64,000 nucleotides of DNA, from NCBI RefSeq assembly GCF_020536995.1, contig NC_068359.1, positions 82,319,430 to 82,383,429 on the forward strand, read 5' to 3'. This document shows positions 44,800-55,086 of this stretch, in pieces. This DNA comes from Dreissena polymorpha (taxonomy: Eukaryota; Mollusca; Bivalvia; Myida; Dreissenidae). Each line of letters opens with the position of its first letter. The first letter of the stretch is position 1. Under the pieces are notes generated by a model, which saw only the letters and a program-made list of their open reading frames with translations, ran no database searches and was not told the origin of the DNA. The position numbers were made by a program, and so were the translations under genes.

Positions 44800-45630
44800 G
44801 GTATATATTATTCCTCTAACAATCTGCATTTGTTGTTCTTGTAATAATTATTTACTTGTGCATCAAACCTCATTTTTTGCGTCGCTATAACTATAATTGC
44901 TGCTATTGCTAAATAAAATATTCCACCAATGAGCTATCGTGGTGTTCTTTGTGGTTGTTCAATGTTGGTTTTGTTTCCGTTGTTTTGAACGGGTTTAGTT
45001 TATGGAAAAATATGTTAGATTTTGAAAGAAAATTTGTCAAAACGATTGTTTTCCCTAGTCTCAGATTTGCGAGATCATACGTTAGCGTTACCGATCGCCG
45101 AAATCGACATTGGCGATTACAATTCCTGGCTGGCGATTAAAAATAAGATTTACATGAAATTGGCGATTGAAAAAAAAGAACCCTATGCTTAACAAATGCA
45201 CACTCTATAAATGCCCGTTTTCAGGCCCTATAAATCGCTATTCGTATAAATCGCCAAAAACATCGCTAAGATTACACAGATAACACCCTTACCGGAAAGG
45301 CCCCAGGGGATAATGACGACCGCCTAGGTCGATAATCCACATGGCTAATGTCTTAATTGGTCAAGCTTTACACTGCGACCAGACTTCGAACATTTGGGTT
45401 TCTTGGCGATTTACATGATAACTGAATCACTGAAGCGTGCCGTGTAAAATACGATTCAACGTTATCGAATCGACCAGTACGGAATTGTCATTTAATCAGA
45501 AGGGCGGAGTTCTGGCATTGACATAGCCACTATAAACTAATTTCCCAAGAAACAACGATTTTGATTGGCTAAAAAAGTAGATAAGAGTAACTTCCCTTTA
45601 CGGTCGCTATGCGACTTGAAGATCGATTTA
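44800..45630. repeat. Degenerate repeat with GGCGATT words, no gene
   Basis: GACATTGGCGATTACAATTC, GCTGGCGATTAAAAATAAG and AAATTGGCGATTGAAAAAAA occur close together near 45100, as in a decayed gene-derived dispersed repeat. Confidence 0.4.
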
Positions 45631-45638
45631 TAAAGTGA

Positions 45639-45878
45639 GTTGCAGATTCCGGGAAAAATGGATGCTGCGAACGAAAATGGACGTCGAAGCCACAGAAATT
45701 AACACAATTCTTTAGAAAAGAAAGCGGACAGAATAATGTAAACTCAGGAAATTACCAAATGTTAGGTTCGCGATTGGAGGACGTCTTCAATAGTGCAGAC
45801 GTGAATGCAGAATCGAAACATCTACCTGTCAAGTCTGACGGTTTCGTCGTGAGTCTCACGGTTTTTGACATGCAATGA
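45639..45878 (+). CDS. Candidate exon with TSKPQKLTQFF motif
   Basis: An 80-codon open stretch without an early ATG encodes TSKPQKLTQFFRKESGQNN ... LGSRLEDVFNSADVNAES. The basic-LTQFF opening resembles the N-terminus of transposon-derived zinc-finger proteins and the MASKRKITSFF frame at 25.34 kb. An overlapping ATG frame (MDAANENGRRSHRN) ends after 14 codons. Likely part of a decayed TE-derived gene. Confidence 0.3.
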   Translation, partial: VADSGKNGCCERKWTSKPQKLTQFFRKESGQNNVNSGNYQMLGSRLEDVFNSADVNAESKHLPVKSDGFVVSLTVFDMQ

Positions 45879-46139
45879 CGTTCTTATGCTGACTAAGTAA
45901 TTTCTCAAGCATTTCTTCAAACAAAAAAATGAAAAAAAAGAATAGTTGGATTTCATAATGTCGTATAATTACTACCGAGACTGCGGGCTGTTTTAGTGGT
46001 TTCTAACCTAAATACCACATGTACCGAAATTAACGGTGTTAATGTGGGCGACTTCGATCGCAAACCATAGTTTCCATGGTCTGACTAAACTGAGATCGAA
46101 TTCACTTTGGTTCGACTAATCTGGTCTCATTGGATGAAC

Positions 46140-46184
46140 TAGACAAAAACGGCCATTCCTCTGGTTCAAAGATGGCGGCAAATG
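46140..46184 (+). promoter_or_regulatory. YY1-like start site with candidate first exon
   Basis: CAAAGATGGCGGCAAATG/GTAAGA holds a textbook AAGATGGCGGC motif (YY1-type, usual at animal transcription starts over the first ATG) directly before a strong splice donor. Confidence 0.4.
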
Positions 46185-46682
46185 GTAAGATGTGTGAACG
46201 CTATTTTTATTTTCGTTGAAATTTGTTCATATGTCTTGCATCCAGAGATAATTAAGCTGTTCATATGTCTTTATCGATGTTTTTATGCTATATACATGTA
46301 ATATATGTAATATAAATAAATATTTGGTGACAAAATGCCTATTTAAGTGGATTAATATGTTTATGTACAGCACCTATATTGTTTCTGAGCACGAACTCGG
46401 AAGCGTTAGAAAGAAGGTTATGAAATAAACTCAAATGTACACTCAAAAGAATTATTGACTTTTCGCTTATGCTTTGACAGCGTTTGCAGAGGCTGGCTAT
46501 AGCTATCAAAACTTATTAGCCAGGTCACTTAATTATCATGATATGAAATATTATTGTTCAGTATAGTATATTACGGTTACCTCAATTTAAAACCAATTTT
46601 GTTGTTTGTTTATTGTACGTAATATACTGTATATGTTTGATTTGATATTTTGTCGGTCCATTAAGACAATCTTTTTTTTTAG

Positions 46683-46802
46683 CTCAAGGCGTGCCATCCC
46701 AACAGTTGCAAGTTTGAATGTTTAGCATGTTCGAAAAGCATGCTCTACACATATTCACGGTCATCAGCCCCACCAGATTCTAGTCTGTCTAGTTTGTCGC
46801 AA
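46683..46802 (+). CDS. Candidate cysteine-rich exon
   Basis: A 10-base T run and AG precede 40 open codons reading LKACHPNSCKFECLACSKSM ... SSLSSLSQ, then the strong donor CAA/GTGAGT. If joined to the 46184 donor, the MAAN frame stops after 15 codons, while a second ATG exactly at the junction would read through this exon. No following exon in frame was found, so it may be a lone relic or a non-coding transcript. Confidence 0.3.
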
Positions 46803-46899
46803 GTGAGTTATTACACACCTGGTCACCTGTCAGGAACTAGAGAAAATACATCTGACTTAGAGTATGCATACTACCCTGTCTTATAAGATTTTAGTTGAT

Positions 46900-48600
46900 C
46901 ACACAATAAATGTATGTATTTAAAGAAGATACTATGTGCTTCCTTGGTTATATAATTGATTAATATTTTTTATGAAAATCAGAGGATATCCGATGGCGTT
47001 TTTTTTCCTGGAGTATTCACATAACTAAAAGTGAATGGTCGTGAACTTATTTCAACACCAATCTCTAGTAGTACAGTTACTGTCAGTTACTGACTTACAG
47101 TTACTAATGTGTCAGTTACTACACATGCATCCCATGCTTGCATGTCCAGGATTTAAAATGAGTACACGGAGATCAACAGTAAAATTCCCTCCACTCGAAG
47201 TTCCTTGTTGATCCAGCTTTTCCAAAGTCTATGGCTATTACAATCACCCACCATCCATCGTCCGCAACTGTGGAGCTGCTAGTATCCAAGAGGTCAAGGA
47301 TCAAGGACAAGCAAGCGGGAAACAATTTTTATATTATCTCATAGAAATTGGTACATTGTTTATGCTGTTTAAAATTACATAACATCATTATGAAATAAAA
47401 ACTTGTCAAAGCTGAAATTAATGATAACTGACTATGCTTTGTTTTATATTTTATGAATTTGGCAGCCTGGTTTTATAGGATATATTTAACACTGGCTATT
47501 GGTTTTGTACTGTCAGTAGATGACCTTATTATATAAAATAATGCTTGAATTTATTTGTGTCAGTCACTGAGTGTGGAGGCGTGACCAAATGTGTTTCCTT
47601 ATGGTACTGTTGTCATAATGTAATACTTGTGCTAATACATACTTACTAATTGTATACAATTTATTAAATGTTAATACGTGAACTGCTTATAAACAAAGCG
47701 CTGAAATATCAGTGTAAAAATACTCGTGAACTTCGAGTTCAAGTGACATGAGATGCCTTGAATTGTTTTTTTAGTTTTAAGTGTGTAAGTTATTTTTTTA
47801 TTGGAGGCATGTGATGAACTATGGCGATTCAATAGTTTTGTCATTACAAAAGAGGATACAAAGTATGTGATTATAGGTCATTCCAAACCAGAATAATTGG
47901 TGAAAACAATATCCTTCAAATAACTGCATAAACATTGGGATATGCATTTTCCAGGTTTTTCATCACGAGTCAATAACATGAACAGGAATTGTTAACTGTT
48001 TTAGGTATTATCTGCCTAAGTAAATGTTGAGTGCGAGCTGCACATCATAATTATGATATTGGTTCTTTTTTCATTAACAATGAAATCATAGCACAATGCT
48101 CTATAATCTGTAGATTAGGTAACCTTTTCCATTGTTTATCAGTCTATTAACAACCATTTATTGTAATAGTCTTACATAAAGATGATACAAGTGTTGTTTA
48201 TTCATAGAGAAATAACTGATAAAACTTGGAAATAATTTGATATGGAAAAATTTGATTATTAGGAACCTTGATTTTGAATTTTATTATAGTTTTGTTCCGT
48301 GAATATAGAGTATTATGTTTTGCGTTCATTATGTTATGGATTTTGTTGTTGTTTTGGTTTAAAATATATAAATAAATCACATGATGAAAAGAGAATCTAG
48401 TTGTTAAAATTTTATTTATTATTACATAATTCTATAACACGGCAAAACATAATTGCAAGAATGTTGAGTGAACTTATTTATTCAAATAAAAGTTTCGTTC
48501 AACACTACAATAAAATATGAATTATTTAAAATGGACAAATAATAAATTATTACATATAACGGTATCATGAATCACAAGTTATAGAGCATTTAGACGGCTA
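46900..48600. other. No gene seen
   Basis: AT-rich sequence. GTCAGTTACTGACTTACAGTT words repeat near 47080-47115. No coding pattern. Confidence 0.4.
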
Positions 48601-48613
48601 TACTCTTATAAGT

Positions 48614-48829
48614 TGAGCCTTGCTCTGTGAAAATAGGGTTTAATGCATCTGCGTAAATTGTTTCACCAGATTGCCTGTTCAGTCCACACTAATCAGGGAG
48701 ACACTTTCCGCTTTTATCGTATTTTTCTATGAGCGAAAAGTGAGTAAAGGCACCTGATAAGCCTGTGCGGACTACACAGCCTAACACTATGTACATGCAC
48801 TAAAACCCCCTTTTACAGAGCGATCCTCA
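48614..48829. mobile_element. Dreissenid-type palindromic MITE (copy 2)
   Basis: Left end TGTGAAAATAGGGTTTAATG ... CACTTTCCGCTTTTATCG, right end GAGCGAAAAGTG ... TGCGGACTACACAGCC ... CCCCTTTTACAGAGCGA. Same family as at 34.4 and 59.1 kb. Confidence 0.78.
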
Positions 48830-48834
48830 AGTAT

Positions 48835-50535
48835 TTATTAAATGATTTATTAAGTCTTCTTTCATTATAATATTTTTTCAAGACAAACTAAGTCAACACT
48901 CAGTAAAACATGTTTATTTGATAGAAAACGCAGGAAAATAAGTTGTACTTGAAGTAAAATTATTCAGGAAATGTACATGAGGTTCCAAGCTTAACTAAAT
49001 AGCACTGTCATTTCAAGCAATATATCGAATAAATGTCTTGCTACTCGATATTGTGCACGAAAATCGTCGATATGTTTTTCGTATTCCCATGTAATTTGGT
49101 ACTGTATGATATTCTTGTTTCGAGAGAGTATACCCAAAATAGTTAGTATACTGTAACCTTTAATACCTAATCAAACTAAAGCACATTCGATCATTTACCC
49201 TACCAGACATGCGTATAACAACTTCCGTTTCCAGACTTAAGTTCACGATCGAAGTCGCCCTGTATCATTTTCACTACGTCACCGGTGTCTATGTAGGTTA
49301 CAGTACACTAAATAACCGTTTCATGAAGGGCTGTACTCTCTAAAAAAACATAGTTGACAGGAAGGCATGTTTTACACTTTAATCTAGTATTCGGTAGTTA
49401 TCTTTCGGAGATAATGGTAGGGCATGAATAGATGTTCACTACTGAACCCCTGAAATATGATAAACTTGAAGACTTAAGTAAACCATCGCACTGAAAAAGG
49501 TTACACTTCACTAAGAAACGGCCGAAAAAAAAGTTGCAAAAACAGTCGATTTTGATTTGTGTCAAGTTCTTTCTTGCATTGTACATGACATATATTTTTT
49601 ATTGCATAAATCGATTCCGCTTAGAATGGCCTTTAAGAAAAGGTATGGTTATCGGGGTCTCTATGTGCAAAATGTTGCATTTATTTTGGCCTAAAGTTGT
49701 CGCTTTCACATTGAAATATATAGGGAAACTATTTAGTGTATTCTGACCTGTAAACAAAAAAATTGGCTGCAAAATGTCAGCAAGTGGCTCACCAGCGAAG
49801 AAAAATTTTCAAGCAAAAAAGGGCTAATTTCAGACAAAAATAGTGTTAAGTTTTTTACCTTAGCGCCAACCAAGTTTAAATTAAAAATAAAATTGGCTCA
49901 GATGTTACTTATTGTTTAATCATTCAAATGATGTTTGTGGTATAAATATTTCAGTATCATATATCGAATATCAACGAAATTAATGGCATTAACACAGTGT
50001 CGCAAAGAAATGGAACCATGCACATTTTAATAGGGTATATTGTTTAACATGATATGGCTAAGTTTCCTGTCAAAGGAAATGTAAATCACTCATGAAGTTG
50101 ACGTGGAGAAATCCCGTTATTGTAATTAATCTTTCGGGGTCGCCTAATTAATTATATATACTGTGATACAAATTTAACAAGAACACCGGTGCAAGCGACT
50201 GAGAAAAAGAACACTTGTTTAAAGAAATAAAAAAATATTTTTCCTCGAAAATTAATTAAATAATTAATTAAGTGGTTTAGTACGCAGCGTGACTTTTTTC
50301 AGATTTGGCTTTTAGGTTGCCCAGTGTTTAAAACACAGTTTAAATAATGCATACCTGAGTTTAATTTTACGTTCATTTATTAACTACATTTTTTTTATGT
50401 GTATTCATTTATTTCTAACAGTTTTTTTGTACATTAGCTCAGTACTTGACAAGTGCGTATTATTAATATTATTCATCAGTAAAATAAAAATAGAAACATC
50501 TGTTCCATAAAATATACAAATGTATATATTTGCAT
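48835..50535. other. No gene seen
   Basis: AT-rich. The frames of 62-70 codons near 49.4-49.7 kb show no domain. Confidence 0.4.
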
Positions 50536-50539
50536 TTAA

Positions 50540-51245
50540 GTCTGAAATTATCGCATGAAGTTTTGTAGAAAATATTAAAACAAATTTTATCGTTTCTAAA
50601 ACATTTTTATAAATGTGAATGTACCATTATTGTTTACAAATTTCACCCTCTTGTACAATCAAGGTAGTGAAAATACAGAAAAAATTGAAAAATACATAGA
50701 GGATATTTGTTGGATTCGGTGGATTATCGATTTTAATTCACGAGTGATCATAGAAAAAATATTTTTCTATGATCACGAGTGAGTTAAACTCGACATTCCA
50801 TCGAATCCGACAAATTTTCTTTTTATTTTATGCATTTTATACCGTTTATTACATTGTTAAAGAGTTTAACTGGAGAATTTCGCTGGAATAATGAGGTCAT
50901 TTCGTCATAAAATGATGTCATTTAACAGTAAAAAAATATCGATATTTTTAAAGTTATTTTTTTCTATGTTTGAAACAATGTAATATCAGTTTTAATTTTA
51001 AGATATTTTCATATAAACCACCGAAAAGCATAAAATAGATACAGTGTTTGAAAACAACGCCACATGTCAAATTTGTATTTCCCCTGAAATCTTCATTTAA
51101 AGTGCATTACAGCCTAAATTTATCGTATACAGTTCTGTAGCAAAAAATAAATATCGTTTCTAAAACATTTATATGAATGTAAATTTTCTATAATGATTAA
51201 AAATGTCACGTTCATGTACAAGCAAGGTAGTCAAAATCGTTTTAA
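50540..51245. repeat. Diverged direct repeat (2 x about 140 bp) around a hairpin element
   Basis: The order CTGAAATTATCGCATG - TATCGTTTCTAAAACATTT - TTGTACAATCAAGGTAGTGA at 50540-50670 recurs in diverged form at 51095-51240 (TATCGTTTCTAAAACATTTA, ATGTACAAGCAAGGTAGTC). The hairpin at 50.7 kb lies between. Confidence 0.6.
50706..50816. mobile_element. Hairpin MITE core
   Basis: TTTGTTGGATTCGGTGGATT ... CGAGTGATCATAGAAAAAAT is followed at once by ATTTTTCTATGATCACGAGTG ... ATTCCATCGAATCCGACAAA, an imperfect palindrome with almost no spacer. The GAATTTCGCTGGAATAATGA block downstream also occurs beside the hairpin at 55.7 kb. Confidence 0.7.
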
Positions 51246-51364
51246 TGTTGATCTTGCGATAAATAATAAACTATAACCATGTAGGTAATCACTCACCTGT
51301 CCCGCTTAGGATATTCTATAAAAAGTTGTGTGTTGTAGTTGTATTTCTTTTGCAAAAATTAAAC

Positions 51365-51715
51365 GGCACACCAGGACCCTCGTTTGGCCTTTTTTGGGGC
51401 CGAAATTCGGCCCCGTTCCCACCTTGAAATACTATACTTTTTACCCTATTTCAGCTAAAAATTCCCCCCTCAAAAACATATTAATTTTTTATTTTATTTT
51501 ATTACTATGTTGCCAGGTATCGTGCTATTAACCTTGGATTAAATGTATATTTATGTAAATTACATTTAAATATAGCAATTTTAAGTGTTGAATGGTTAAT
51601 TAAAGATCTTCTAAAATTCCCCTTTTCGCCCAAAACGGCGCGAAATCCCCCCCCCCCTCTAAGGGCCCCGGCCCCAATCCCCCAAAGTGTAGCAAGGGCC
51701 CTTCACACTTGTTCC
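51365..51715. mobile_element. GC-ended element of about 350 bp
   Basis: GGACCCTCGTTTGGCCTTTT ... TTCGGCCCCG at the left and GGCCCCGGCCCCAATCCCCC ... GCAAGGGCCCTTCAC at the right are roughly inverted. The middle is AT-rich and not coding. Confidence 0.45.
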
Positions 51716-51719
51716 TTTA

Positions 51720-53120
51720 GGCAGCACTCCACTATATGTACTCGCAGTACACTGTATGAAGACAGGAGTTTGTCCCTTGTTTGTCTTCGGTCGTGGTCCG
51801 GGACAGTCACAGAGTCTTATATGGTTAATATAATGGCTTTTTTTGCTATCAATAGTTTATTTCGAGCCTCGCGACTTTGAAACGGCTGATTTTAAGCGCA
51901 CTTGAGGACATCTCGATTCCAATTGGCTGCTTTAATGGCTCATGACGTTAAATCCATTGCCGTTCTCTCGCAATATTTTGCGAGTTTTTATTTTTGAGAA
52001 TTTATGGCGATTATGTTGGTACATAATGTAAAATAACAAAATATTCGAGAAATTATTAAAATGACAATTATAATATCAGTGATAATAATCAATGTGTGCT
52101 TTATAAAAAAAAATCTAAATCGAATTTGATAGTTGTTTGTTCACTTGGCATACGCAAGTAAGGAAAATAATATTAAACAGAGTCTTCATTAAATATGATG
52201 CTTTTTGCTTTAGAATTATGCTTCAATCGTGTTTTAAGACCAAATATATCTGATAGAAAATGTATGTGTGCATGCATTACACATAATAAAAATAAATGTG
52301 AAAGGTTTATAGTGTCTACAAAGCCTACAAAGATGTCTTAATTCGTAGACCTCAGAATATAAACTGTGATGGTAAAGATATATGAACACATAAAACAAAA
52401 CAACTATGTAAAGTGAACACGGTAAGTTTTATTATGGTCGTGTGAACTTACGTCTGCCCCACGTTTAAAGTAAATAAGTATGCAGAACTCGTGTTTTTTC
52501 ATTAAGTACTTGAATCTCTTTAATATTAGAACATCAGTTCTTAACATTTTCTTAACATCCTCATATGGAGGCCGCCTAACCTCCGGCCGGAAAGATGCCG
52601 AACGCCCAGCATTCGGTACCTCTCGCAGATATATCAATAAGATTATCCGATCTTTGATGGAAAGGGCCGAGAATGTGCGATTGCGACGGCCCGTTGGAAT
52701 GCGATTGTCAGGATGTGGTATGTGAGAAAAGAATTAGCTACAGATAGCATGGCAGTAGTGCATGTAAAACACTGAAGGCGACCAGGGTTGTCTGTGCATC
52801 TAATAATGTTAATTAAATTAGTAGAAATTAGCAAGGCCCTTCTAGCCTTCGACCCTTTAAATGATTGATGGGAAAGAACATTATATGAGAAAGCTCACAT
52901 CACCGGCGACTTGAAAAAACAAGGGTATGCATCCATGGACAAAAACGTTAGTTTCCACGCTTGGAAAAAGACATCGTGTGTGAAGAATTAGACATTATTA
53001 ATTAAGGCATATGGAGCATTTTTCCATGCATGTGGCAATTATTAATTGTTGAAATAGTCATTAAAGCCACACACTTTGATATGAAGAACGTGGCATAGTA
53101 AATTCAAGTATAAATAAGAA
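51720..53120. other. No firm gene; one GC-rich patch
   Basis: 52560-52730 is GC-rich with open frames on both strands (81 and 77 codons) but no domain. A segment of about 40 bases there (GATGGAAAGGGCCGAGAATG) resembles GACGGAAAGGGCCAAAAATG at 5638, so it is probably repeat-derived. Confidence 0.35.
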
Positions 53121-53129
53121 ATATATTTT

Positions 53130-53500
53130 ATCTATGTTAATGAGTATATATCTGGTGTATACAAGGTAGAAATCCGTCTCTTTTGCGCTTTAAAACTTAA
53201 AAATAATCGCGTTTGTCAAAATGGACGTATACGTCTCGAAATCCTACATTGGGTTTTAAAAGCTTTACTGTTTGAAAAATAATAAATTTCTTGCTAACTA
53301 GGCTATAAATTTAATTTTATCTATCTCAATTAGAATATATCTGGTGGTTACAAGGTAGAAATCCGTTCTTTTTTGCGCTTTAAAACTTAAAAATAATGCG
53401 TTTGTTGAAATGGACGTATAAGTATAGAAATCCTACTTTCGGTTTTAAAATAACAAATAAAAATAAGTTACTTGCTTAATAAGCTATAGATTTAATTTCA
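53130..53500 (+). repeat. Tandem duplication, 2 x about 195 bp
   Basis: CAAGGTAGAAATCCGT, TTTTGCGCTTTAAAACTTAA and AATGGACGTATA occur in the same order twice, about 190 bases apart. Confidence 0.8.
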
Positions 53501-53792
53501 ATTTTGCACACTTTCAAATTGCATCTATATGTATTGATTAATATGTACTTAATGTCAAGGTGTGTGGCTTTAAACGTTGTAAGGAGAACGATCGCTTCGC
53601 CTCAGTTTTCAAAAGTTACTGGGTACGGCAAGTTGAGACCGATTTACATTAGTATTGGGTTATTCCTCGAGGAAAACATGCCTTGAATAATTTACACCCA
53701 CCATAAGTGCGATGTTTGTCTTACAATGGCTGATTTTGAAAATCTTAATGAGTGAACTCGAGGATTACTCAGACGGTTTATATTGGATTCAA

Positions 53793-53793
<1 letters not shown>

Positions 53794-53836
<43 letters not shown>
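53794..53836. repeat. (TA)n microsatellite
   Basis: A run of about 21 TA dinucleotides about 280 bases beyond the stop codon of the first TRIM gene. Confidence 0.9.
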
Positions 53837-53838
<2 letters not shown>

Positions 53839-54111
53839 CCAGTTCTTCATCAATTGTGCAGCGATTTTCACGAACTTTGTCTTATTAAGCGTAGGAATTT
53901 CCTTTCTGGAAATGTACACATCTTGCAATATTTTTTACAAATGCTGGGCCAAATTTTCAGAAATAACACGATACACAACTCGCGTGACTTACTCGTCGTA
54001 GATCTATTGATTAGAACATATACGCGTGTTTGTATTTGTTCATACTTCAGCGTTGGAAAACTATTTCATGCAAAAACTTCTTATGTAAATATGTTCATAT
54101 GTGAATTTCAT

Positions 54112-55086
54112 CTAAGTAAGATTATACACGTATGCAACATTGCCGAGGCCAACAACAACCATTGTGTTTCCCATCGGTTGGATGGCGACATCTTGCGGTG
54201 GAATTGGAACCGAAATAGATTTCGCTAGCGTTCCATTCTGGTCTATCTGCAGAACACTTTTCGTTTCATGCGAGCAGACGTATAGATTACCTTGGCAATC
54301 CAAAGTCATTCCACGAAGGTCAGCTCGACGGAACGTGTTCCGAAATATTACATCGCCATTGTCACCATAGCAACAAATCTGCTCGCGGTCGGACATGTAC
54401 GTAAGATTTTTTGCCGGATCGTATGCCACGCCTCCATGACCGGTTTTGTCTTTTCTCTTGGTGATGGTTTTCCCGATTTGTCCGCTTTGTTCAACAACCG
54501 ATACACTTCTGGTTCCCTGCGAGTAGCATATTCCGAGAAGCTTACTCCGGTAACCACACATCCTGTAGGCTTTAAATGACGTATGTAGGTCCTTCAAATG
54601 CGTCAGAAAATTCCCCTCGATTGACATCAGTTTTATGATGCCCTCTTTTGGCAGTGAAATTGCAGCAGTTTTGTCTTCTACAAAACAAACACCACGAGGA
54701 ACGGATGAAAGCTTCATCTGAGACAGAAACATACCGGTATGGTCAAAAAGCTTGACGCTGCAGTTGTTGAAGTCGGCGACAATAATGTCGCCAGATGATC
54801 CCATGTCAACCGAGTTGAAAATGGAGTCCTTTGTATCGCCGTCTCGTTTGCCATTTAGTAGACCGGTAATCTGGGCGGAACGATGGATAAATGGTTTCGA
54901 AAATCTGTTTTGGTTCTGCTTCTTTAAAGCATTCACTCTTCCCAGTTGTTTAACTGTGTTTGCCAGTACTGATAGATTGTCTTCTGGCATAAATTTTAAT
55001 TCTACATCCTTAAAATCTGTTCTTTCTTCTTTAGTCATGCGTTCATATTCATCGCATTCATCCCTCATGGACTGAGGTGCAACGCC
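54112..55086 (-). CDS. TRIM-like gene 1, exon 3: NHL-like propeller
   Basis: Acceptor ACATTACATTTCAG, 324 codons and a TAG stop. It starts GVAPQSMRDECDEYERMTKE (end of the coiled coil), then repeated blade motifs G-x-I-x-V-x-D/C and a C-terminus VVVGLGNVAYVYNLT. The 29 codons read upstream of the acceptor are intronic. Confidence 0.9.
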   Translation of the reverse strand, partial: GVAPQSMRDECDEYERMTKEERTDFKDVELKFMPEDNLSVLANTVKQLGRVNALKKQNQNRFSKPFIHRSAQITGLLNGKRDGDTKDSIFNSVDMGSSGDIIVADFNNCSVKLFDHTGMFLSQMKLSSVPRGVCFVEDKTAAISLPKEGIIKLMSIEGNFLTHLKDLHTSFKAYRMCGYRSKLLGICYSQGTRSVSVVEQSGQIGKTITKRKDKTGHGGVAYDPAKNLTYMSDREQICCYGDNGDVIFRNTFRRADLRGMTLDCQGNLYVCSHETKSVLQIDQNGTLAKSISVPIPPQDVAIQPMGNTMVVVGLGNVAYVYNLT

